Assembly: GCF_963082655.1 (NCBI RefSeq) | Contig: NC_081554.1 | Location: 39,268,354 to 39,332,353 of the forward strand | Direction of reading: 5' to 3' | DNA length: 64,000 nt | Origin: Stomoxys calcitrans | Lineage: Eukaryota > Arthropoda > Insecta > Diptera > Muscidae | In this document: piece after piece, positions 55,166 through 64,000 of the stretch | How the letters are laid out: each line of letters opens with the position of its first letter | Position numbering within the stretch: position 1 is the stretch's first letter | Made by a program: the position numbers and the translations under genes | The notes under the pieces: model-generated | Seen by the model: only the letters and a program-made list of their open reading frames with translations | What the model was told of the DNA's origin: nothing | Database searches by the model: none

Positions 55166-56092
55166 CGGATAACAATTCCGGCTTGTAGGGGCTCAAGAAG
55201 CATATTCGGGAGATCCGTTTATATGGGAGCTGTGCCAGGCTAAAAGTCGTTAAAGACCATATTAACCACGTAATATAAAGGTCATAGGAGAAGCCGTTGT
55301 TATAAATTTAAGCCAAATCGGATAAAAATTGCGCCCTTTAGAGGCTCAAGAATTCAAACTGGGAGATCGGTTTGATCGATTTGATCCATATTTAACCCAG
55401 TTGATGGAAGTCATAACAAACAACTTCATGCTAAATTTCAGTTAAATCGGATAAGAATTGCGCCCTCTAGAGGCTCAAGAATTCAAACTGGGAGATCGGT
55501 TAATATGGAAGCTATAACCGGTTATAGACCGATTTGGTCCATATTTGGCCCAGTTCTTGGAAGACATAAGAAACAACTTCATGCCAAATTTCAGTCAATT
55601 CAGATAAGAATTGCGCCCACCAGAGGCTCAAAAAGTCAAACTGGGAGATCGGTTTATATGGCAGCTATATCAGTTTATAGACCGATTTAATCCATATTTG
55701 GCCCAGTTGTTGGAAGTCATAACAACCAACTTCATGCTAAATTGTAGCCAAATCGGATAAGAATTGCGCCCTCTAGAGGCTCAAGAAGTCAAACCCAAGA
55801 TCGGTTTATATGGCAGCTATATCAAAACATGAACCAATTTGGCCCATTTACAATCGCAACCGACCTACACTAGTAATAAGTGTTTGTGCAAAATTTCAAG
55901 TGGCTGGGTTTACTCCTTCGAAAGTTCGCGTGCTTTCGACAGACGGACGGACATAGCTAGACCGGCTCAAAATGTCATGAGGATCAAGAATATATACGCT
56001 TTATAGGGCCTTAGACGCGTATTTCGAGGTGTTACAAACGGAATGACGAAATTAGTATACCTCCCATCCTATGGTGGAGGATATAAAAATAT
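55166..56092 (-). mobile_element. DINE-like element, family A, left part, minus orientation
   Basis: Core repeats (GAATTGCGCCCTCTAGAGGC) start abruptly. The element then has GACAGACGGACGGACATAGC, ATATACGCTTTATAGGGCC and ends TACCTCCCATCCTATGGTGG. Together with 53460-55165 it forms a B/A chimera. Confidence 0.75.
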
Positions 56093-57756
56093 TTCTAACT
56101 TTTTCTACCTCCCCACAAATCCGTTGATTGTTCCGCATGCTGTGGACGTAAACTAAAAGAACTAAAAAATTTTGCTGGTCAGAGGTTCGAACTCGGGACC
56201 TTTTTATTGTAAATCTTCTGATGTACGTTATGTGTCACAAAAACTACTGAAATCACTCCCATGTGTTAGAATATTGTGTCTATAATTAGAATATGTCAAA
56301 CAGGCATGGTCATCTTTGATGAAATTGAATTAAAGTTAGCTTTTGTAGTAATGTGGATGAATGCGTAGAGCATCTGCTTTGAATACGGAAGGTTCTTGGT
56401 TCAACTCTCGGCTGCGATAAAGGTAAAGTTTTAGTTTAACGTGGTGGTGGGGAACGGCGTGAACCTGTTTAAGTCTAAGTAGTTATTTTTTAGCAATGTT
56501 CAACTAAGATAATATGTCATTATTTTTTGGCAACTTGTATGCGTAGACATAAGTACTTATTTTTGCACTATTGGTAAGCTTGCGTGGAAGGACTTTCCCC
56601 CTAGGACATCGCCATGTTAAAGTAATTAGAAACGATGCCTAAAAATAATTAGTTATTAGTTTTTGAGTACCTTTCTGGTTATTTGGTAATGAGAGTTCTT
56701 GCTGGGTTATTGCTTCTAGACGGAAAATTTACATTACAGAATACTTCAAAATTAATAAATATAATCAATAAAATGTGAAATATGATTTCAGAGTTCCAAA
56801 TACAAGACTGTCTACTGGCTGTGCAAAAAAAAAGAAAAAAAAAAACATTGAATATATCTCTCGATATGTAATATAGGCCTTTTGAAATCTGGTATTGGAG
56901 TTCAAACACAATTGCCCTCAACCGGTGGCTATTAAAATAAAATGTTATTGGGAAAAAACCAGATATTGATATTATTTTACGAGTAATTTAATTCTTTTTG
57001 TGCTAATTCTTTAGACTTCAAATAAATTTCGATATCAGTTTTCTGTGTTCATTAATAATCAGTTTATGACGTTTCCAATGTCATTGTAGCCATTAACATG
57101 CACGATATTCAAATTCTTCAAAGAAGAGGCTTGTTGGGGTTTCCACTAATCGAGGCGAATAGGACAAACATCTGACTTCATCATTAAATAAAAGGTTTTC
57201 GGTTGTTTTGTATTGAAAAGAGTTTCTGCTCGCCAATGGGGGACGCGCGCATAGCAAATGTTCTATAGTTCGTCTTATTCGAAGTTCTCACAGCGTCCGA
57301 TTGCAGCGTTTAGTCTATCAGCATATTTTCCAATAAAACAATAATCTGCTATTTTCAAGTTATTTGCCTCTTAGGGCAAAAATCTTTAAATTCCACAATT
57401 TTTGTTTGTTTATCTTTCGAGGCGGACTCAATGATCGTAGATTTTCTTTGCAAATGGAAAACGAAAGCCAGAGATAGCAACACATACCAACCTCTATGGG
57501 ACGCGTTTCGTCTTTGGTTAGAAGACTTTTCAAGCATATTAGGTATGATGGCTTTAAGGGCCGTGCGTTGCTATGTAGTATTTCGTATTAATTGCGAAAC
57601 CGCCTCTATGATACAATTACCACATTAACCACGCTCGACAACCCTGTCTATTAGCTGTTCTCTTTCCCAATGCATGTGTTTTCGTGTAATGACAGACTTT
57701 TTTCTGTTGGTTACTTCGGCCCTACAATTTCTTTTTGAACAAGTTGTCAATACAAA
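56093..57756. other. AT-rich spacer with tRNA-like relics and LINE debris
   Basis: A B-box-like GAGTTCGAACCTC on the minus strand near 56178-56190 and GGTTCAACTC on the plus strand near 56398 hint at SINE or tRNA relics, but no cloverleaf folds convincingly. 57225-57420 resembles, on the minus strand, the decayed 3' end of the LINE at 12446-12903 (GTTCTATAGT, CAGCATATTTTCC). No host gene seen. Confidence 0.35.
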
Positions 57757-58840
57757 ACAAGTAAGAGCGTGCTAAGCCCGCCGAGCCGAATCTTATACAC
57801 CCTCCACCATAGATCGCATTTGTCGAGTTCTTTGGGCGGTATCTCTTTTTAGGCAAACTAAGAATAATGAATAACAACTGTTATGCTATTGGAGCTATAT
57901 ATATGATCCGATTCGGATCATACATGAATTAAATGCTGAACATTGAAGAAGCCAATATTTCAGTCCATTCGGATAAGAATTGCGCCTTGTAGGGGCTCAA
58001 GAAGCAAAATCGGGTGATCGGTTTATATGGTAGCTGTATCAAGCTATAGATTGAACACGTATCTTGAAGGTCATAGGAGAAGCCGTTGTACAAAAAATCG
58101 GATGGGAATTGCGCCCTTTAGAGGCTCATGAAGTCAAGATCCCAGATCGGTTTATATGGCAGCTATATAAGGTTATGTACCGATTTGAGCCATACTTAGC
58201 ACAGTTCTTGGAAGTCATAACAAAACACTTAGTGCAACGTTTTAGTCAAATCGAACGAGAATTACGCCCTCTAGTGGCTCAAGAAGTTGGTTGTTAGAAG
58301 TGATACCAAAACACCACGTGCAAAATTAAAGCCACATCGGATAAGAATCGCGCCCTCTAAAAGCCGAAGAAGTCAAGACCAATGATCGGTTTATATGACA
58401 CCTATATCAGGTTATGCACCGATTTGAACCATATTTAGCACAGGAAGTGATACGAAAACACCACCTGCAAGATTTCAGCCAAATAGGACGAGAATTGCGC
58501 CCTCTAGAGGCTCAAGAAGTCAAGACCCAAGATCGGTTTATATAGCAAAATTGCAAGTTTTGCCCATGAACATTCCAATAAGGAACATTAGGAGGGGAGA
58601 ACCACCGCTGGAAATTTTTTCTGATGGTCTCGTCAGGATTCGAACCCAGGCGTTCAGCGTCATAGGCGGACATGCTAACCTCTGCGCTACGGTGGCCTCC
58701 ACCTCGATTTATATGGACTGATTTGACCCATTTACAATTCCAACCGATCTACACTAAAAAGAAGTATTTGTGCAAAATTTTAAGCACCTAGCTTTACTCC
58801 TTCGAAAGTTAGTGTGCTCTGGACAGACAGAGGGATGAAC
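57757..58840 (-). mobile_element. DINE-like element, family A, minus, interrupted by a SINE
   Basis: Right end AACAAGTAAGAGCGTGCTAA, core repeats to about 58545, a SINE insertion (58547-58703), then the remaining core and subterminal region (CTTTACTCCTTCGAAAGTTA, GGACAGACAGAGGGATGAA). It breaks off at about 58840 where core of the opposite orientation begins. Confidence 0.75.
58547..58703 (-). mobile_element. tRNA-derived SINE with large internal deletion
   Basis: Reverse complement: tail TTTTGCCCATGAACATTCCA directly joined to the head region. An exact B box GGATTCGAACCC (minus: GGGTTCGAATCC) and TAACCTCTGCGCTACGGTGG (A box) are intact. About 140 bp of the body are missing. Inserted in a family A DINE core. 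Confidence 0.8.
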
Positions 58841-59385
58841 CGGACGATTGCACCAGTACTAAATATTGATGTAGGTAGTTGGGGATTGCATATCTGATCG
58901 GTTTAGATCTCCCATCTCCCAATTTGACTTGACTTGAGCCCCTAGAAGGCGCATTTTTTGTCCGATTTGGCTGAAATTTTGCACATAGAGTTCTGTTATG
59001 ATTTCCACCAATTGTGCAAAGTACGGTTTACATCGATCTATAACCTGATATAGCTCCTATATAAACCGATCTTCTGATTTGATTTATTGAGCCCCTGGAA
59101 GCCTCAATATTCATCCGATTTGGCTAAAACATTGCATGCGGTGTTCTGTCATGACTTCCAACAGCTGTACCAAGTACGGTCCAAATTGGTCTATAAACTG
59201 TTATAGCTCCCATATAAACCGATCTCCCGATTTGACTTCTTTAGCCCCTGGAGGCCTTAATTTTCTATCGATTTGGCTGAAATTTCGCCCATAGTGTTAT
59301 TTTATGAATTCCAACACCTGTGCCAAGTACGGTCTGGATCGGTCTATAACCTGATATAGCTCCCATATTTTAGCAGAATTCCGGG
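58841..59385 (+). mobile_element. DINE-like family A core, plus orientation, truncated
   Basis: Core repeats like those of 41101-42412 (CTGATATAGCTCCTATATAA, GATTTGGCTGAAATTTTGCA). It starts without a left end, ends at TTTTAGCAGAATTCCGGGG and directly meets the right end of a minus-oriented family B element. Confidence 0.7.
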
Positions 59386-61112
59386 GACGGGGGCCGGGCC
59401 GAACTTTGGATACCCACCACCTCGAGTATATATGTAAACCACCTTTAATCAAAATTCGGTGAAAATGTCATACCTTATACTCATATACCTCATACCGATC
59501 TGAACTATATACGACACGGATGTCGAAAAGCCGAACATAAGTCACTGTGTCAAATTTCAGTGAAATCGGATTATAAACGCGCCTTTTATGGGGTCAAGAC
59601 TTTAAATCGAGATATCGCTCTACATGGCAGCTATATCCAAATCTGGACCGATTTGGGCCAAGTTGCATAAACATGTCGAAGAGCCTAACACAAAGCACTG
59701 TCCCAAATTTCGGCGAAATCGGACAATAAATGCCTCTTTAATGGGCCCAAAACCTTAAATCAAGAGATCGGTCTATATTGCAGCTATATTCAAATCTGGA
59801 CCGTCTGGGCAAAATTTAAGAAGGACGTCGAAGAGCCTAACCAAACTCACTGTCTCAAATTTCAGCGACATCGGACAATAAATGCGTCTTTTATGGCCCC
59901 AAAACCTAAAACCTAGATATCGGTCTATATGGAATTTGTATCCAAATCTGGACCGATCTGTGGGATATTGCAGAAGTATGTCAAGGCGCTTAACTTAACT
60001 CACTGTTCTAAATCTCGGCGACATCGGACAATAAATGAGCATTTTATGGGCCCAAAACCATAAATCAAGAAATCGGTCTATATGGCAGCTATATCGAAAT
60101 CTGAACCGATCTAGACCAAATTGAAGAAATATGTCAAAGGGCCTAACACAACTCACTGTCCCAAATTTCAGCAAAATCGGATAATGAATGTGGCTTTTAT
60201 GGGCCTTACACCATAAATCGGAGGATCGATCTATATGACAGCTATATCCAAATCCGGACCGACCTGAGCCAAATTGACGAAGGATGTCGAAGGGCCTAAC
60301 ACAACTCACTGTCCCGAATTTCATCAAAATCGGATAATAAATGTGGCTTTTATGGGCCTAAGACCCTAAACCGGAGGATCCGTCTATATGGCAGCTATAT
60401 CCAAATCTGAACCGATCTGGGCCAATTTAACGAAGGAAGTCGAAGGGCCTAAGACAACTCACTGTCCCAATTTTCAGCGAAATCGGATAATAAATGTGGC
60501 TTTCATGGGCCAAAGACCCTAAACCGGAGGATCCGTCTATATGGCAGCTATATCCAAATCTGAACCGATCTTGACGAAGGATGTCGAAGGGCCTAACACA
60601 ACTCACTGCCCCAAATTTCAGCGAAATCGCATAATAAATGTGGCTTTTATGGGCCTAAGACCCTAAATCGGAGGATCGGTCTATATGGCAGCTATATCCA
60701 AATCTGGACCGATCTTGACGAAGGATGTCGAAGGGCCTAACACAACTCACTGCCCCAAATTTCAACAAAATCGGATAATAAATGTGGCTTTTATGGGCCT
60801 AAGACCTTAAATCGGAGGATCGGTCTATATGGGGGCTATATCAAGATATAGTCCGATATAGCCCATCTTTAAACTTAACCTGCTTATGGACAAAAAAAGA
60901 ATCTGTGCAAAAATTCAGCTCAATATCTCTATTTTTAAAGACTGTAGCGTGATTTCAACAGACAGACGGACGGACATGTCTAGATCGTCTTAGATTTTTA
61001 CGCTGATCAAGAATATATATCCTTATAGGGTCGGAAATAGATATTTCGATGTGTTGCAAACGGAATGACAAATTGAATATACCCCCATCCTTCGGTGGTG
61101 GGTATAATAATC
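59386..61112 (-). mobile_element. DINE-like element, family B, minus orientation, both ends
   Basis: Right end GGGCCGAACTTTGGATACCC; nine or so core repeats (AATGTGGCTTTTATGGGCCT); subterminal CAGACGGACGGACATGTCTA and ACGCTGATCAAGAATATATA; left end TATACCCCCATCCTTCGGTG. Confidence 0.82.
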
Positions 61113-62404
61113 AAGCCGATCAGCCCATTAATGTCTGTTTGATAAGCTATTCAAAATTTAACATTCTCAAGGTGACCAACTTCTAAGCTCTATGGTTCAT
61201 CCTCTGAACCTGCTAGGATCCTCAAATTTTGCATACTTATGGAAAACACGTCAACATTGACTATGTTAAGTTTCGTGCCTAAACCCTTATCCGTTGAAAA
61301 GTTCCAGAATTGTGTCCAAAATTTTTTTGTTTCGTAACACTGTGCGCTGGTCGAGTCCTTTTCAGATACTTTCCCAGCTTTAGCGCTAGCGCGCATAACT
61401 TGATCCATTTACATGGGTCTCACAGGTCCCTGTTTTCAAAAATGTCATATACCTCCCTCGTAAGTCCCACACAGCTCCACTAATATACGCGTAACAATGA
61501 AATTCTGTCTTGTCTTATCTGTCTAACTAGTCATGCAAAACGTGGCATGGAATTCTTGTTACAAAAGATAAAATGGAAAATGCCCCTGGGCGGAGTAAGA
61601 CCTAAAACGCAGTCACCAAAATGTTGTTCTCTCAAGTAATTGTGCGTATTTTGTTGAACCGACTTTACATAGAAAAAACCAAACAAAACTGTACAGCATT
61701 TTAAAGCACATTAAAGCTATTTTCCATTTTTCATAAAAAGAGTAAGACATGCAATTCAATTACATCTTGTTTGCTCATACTGAAAAAAAATCTAATCACC
61801 ATGATTGCTGTTTGACGTTAATTGTTAAAATTTGAGTGGTTTTCCAATGATTGATTTTTTATGAATTTTAAATCCTATTTGCGTATGTGTGTTGGCTGCA
61901 AAAGTTTTAAATGATTTGTGTTGCATCATACATCTGGTGAGAGGGAGAGCAAGAAAAAATCGTACTCATGTCTGTAAGCAAATGAATTCATTTAAAAATT
62001 TGTTTACATTCAATCATAATCAGTTGTAGTTTACGTTTTAAAATGCCTGATTTTCCTGCTCAGCCATTGCTGGGTATCGAGACTTGGGCATTGAACATAG
62101 ATTTTGCAGCCTATCCCTGAAACAATGTTGATGCCAAATGGATTTTGTTTACGCATGTGTCTTGAGTCTTTTGATTTAATTGCTTTATTTTGAGTGAACG
62201 AGAGTTTCTTTTTTGGCATTGGAGCCCACTTTGAAGTTATTTTTTATGGTAAATTGGATAACAATTTTAATTTTTTTTTTTAATGCAACATGTGAACGTG
62301 TAAATATGCAGTTAATCTATATTGGGTGCCATAGGCCCTATTGGATGATAAGAAGGTTGTAGCGGAAATTAAATAAATTCGTCTTTAATATACGCAGAAA
62401 GCAA
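61113..62404. other. AT-rich intergenic DNA, nothing recognised
   Basis: No supported gene or repeat end. Confidence 0.4.
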
Positions 62405-62610
62405 AGTGTTCATGATATTAATGAATTTGTCATAACATTTATGAAAAAAATGTTAAAATATGTCCCAATGAATCTTTTCATAACATGTATGAAACTCGTT
62501 TCATAAATCTCAATTCAATGAAATATGTCATAATATTTATGAAAATCAAACATATAGTTTATGAAAAGTTGTCATAACATTTATGAAAAACTTTCATAAC
62601 ATTTATGAGT
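62405..62610. repeat. Cluster of CATAA...TTATG palindromes
   Basis: At least five short palindromes of the type TCATAACATTTATGA occur in about 200 bp (for example 62431-62443, 62476-62494 with 7 bp arms, 62529-62541, and two near 62571-62610). It may be a small MITE or a degenerate palindromic satellite. No coding. Confidence 0.7.
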
Positions 62611-62612
62611 AT

Positions 62613-63988
62613 TTTTATACCCTCCACCATAGGATGGGGGTATACTAATTTCGTCATTCTGTTTGTGACTACTCGAAATATTCATCTGAGACCCCATAAA
62701 GTATATATATTCTTGATCGTTGCGACATTTTATGTTGATCTAGCCATATCCGTCCGTCTGTCTGTCGAAAGCACGCTAACTTCCGAAGGAGTAAAGCTAG
62801 CCGCTTGAAATTTTGCACAAATACTTCTTATTAGTGTAGGTCAGTTGGTATTGTAAATGGGCCATATCGGTCCATGTTTTGATATAGCTGTCATATAAAC
62901 CGATCTTGGGTCTTGACTTCTTGAGCCTCTAGAGTGCGGAATTCTTATCCGATTGGAATGAAATTTTGCACATAGTGTTTTGTTATGATATCCAACAATT
63001 GTGCAAAGTATGGTTCAAATCTTGAGCCTCTAGAGTGCGCAATTCTTATCCGACTGGAATGAAATTTTGCACGACGTGTTTTGCTATGATATCCAACAAT
63101 TGTGCAAAGTATGACTCAAATCGGTCCATAACCTGATATAGCTGCCATATAAACCGATCTTGGGTCTTGACTTCTTGAGCCTCTAGAGTGCGCAAGTCTT
63201 ATCTGATTGCAATGAAATTGTTCACGACTTGTTGTGTTATGATATCTAATAACTGTGCCAAGTATGGTTCAAATCGGTCCATATCCTGATATAGCTGTCA
63301 TATAAACCGATCTTGTGTCTTTTCTTCTTGAGCCTCTAGAGGCCGCAATTCTTATCCGATTTGAATGAATTTGTGCACGAAGTATTTTGATATATCCAAC
63401 GACTGTGCCAAGTATGGTTCAAATCGGTTCATAACCTGATAAAGCTGTCATATAAACAGATCTAGGGACTTGACTTCTTGAGCTTCTAGAGGGCGCAATT
63501 CCTATCCGATTTGGCTGAAATTTCGCATGACGTATTTTATTCTTACTTTCAACAACTGTGTCAAATAAGGTTCAAATCGGTTCATAACCCGATATAGCTG
63601 CCATATAAACCGATCTAGGATTTTGACTTCTTGAGCCTCTAAAGGTCGCAATTATTATCCGATTTGCCTAAAAATTTGTACGATGGATCCTCTCCTGACC
63701 ATAAGCATGCGTGTTTATTATGGCCTGAATCGGTCTATAGCCCGATACAGCTCCCATATAAATCGATCTCTCTATTTTACATCTTGAGCCCCCAAAGGGC
63801 GTAATTCTTATTCGAATTGGCTGACATTTTACACAGGTCTCCAACATATAATTTAATTGTGGTCCAAACCGGAATATATCTTGATATCGCTCTAACGGCA
63901 GAGCAAATCTTTTCTTATATGTTTTTCCTAAGAAGAGATGCCGGGAAAAGAACTCGACAAATGCGATCCATAGCACGCTTTTACTTCG
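62613..63988 (+). mobile_element. DINE-like element, family A, plus orientation
   Basis: Left end TTTTATACCCTCCACCATAG with a short CCGTCCGTCTGTCTGTC run (no expansion), core repeats of about 153 bp, right end GCACGCTTTTACTT. The GGCCCGGCCGAA box just before the right end is deleted (ATGCGATCCATAGCACGC). Confidence 0.82.
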
Positions 63989-64000
63989 TTCGTAATATTT

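Overview
The window is eukaryotic nuclear DNA from a higher fly, most likely a calyptrate or muscid dipteran. The evidence is AT-rich intergenic DNA, a spliced secreted proline/glycine-rich protein gene of insect type, LOA/Jockey-like and other non-LTR retrotransposons, mariner and Tc1 elements, and many DINE-1/Helentron-like repeats with the dipteran-style end TATACCC(T/A)CCACCATAGG. The exact species is an inference I cannot settle. It is mostly a gene-poor graveyard of transposable elements, with one convincing host gene.

Layout. 1-6.5 kb: an apparently identical head-to-tail duplication of a 3,214 bp unit, which holds tRNA-derived SINEs, a 5'-truncated LINE on the minus strand (RNase H and zinc-knuckle end) and two mariner-type MITEs. 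6.9-8.0 kb: the host gene (minus strand, 346 aa, signal peptide), with a clear 3' splice site just before the ATG. 8.1-14.5 kb: LINE pieces in both orientations, including an open RT C-terminal region with YADD. 15.0-15.1 kb: a hammerhead ribozyme motif on the minus strand, overlapping the stop codon of a short coding remnant. 15.3-18.2 kb: two MITEs and a structurally complete Tc1-family transposon (1,641 bp, intact DD34E transposase, 27 bp perfect terminal inverted repeats with inner direct repeats). 18.9-22.3 kb: DINE-like elements with a large GTCC/GTCT minisatellite. 23.1-28.0 kb: a long decayed LOA-like LINE (minus). 28.2-29.8 kb: LINE ends followed by an unusual hairpin-forming 23 bp minisatellite. 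31-64 kb: DINE-like arrays of four core families (called A-D here), often joined end to end, with SINE, MITE and LINE fragments between them and stretches of AT-rich DNA in which I recognise nothing.

Apart from the host gene and the transposase, the longer open frames either belong to decayed retrotransposons or arise because the DINE core repeats have a period of about 153 bp (51 codons), which keeps frames open without coding.

The item most worth attention is the hammerhead at about 15.02-15.10 kb. The catalytic core, the bipartite stem I, stem II, a very short stem III and the GUC cleavage triplet can all be read from the sequence. This architecture is known from Penelope-like retroelements and related small retroelements. 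The identity of the element carrying it here is not established.
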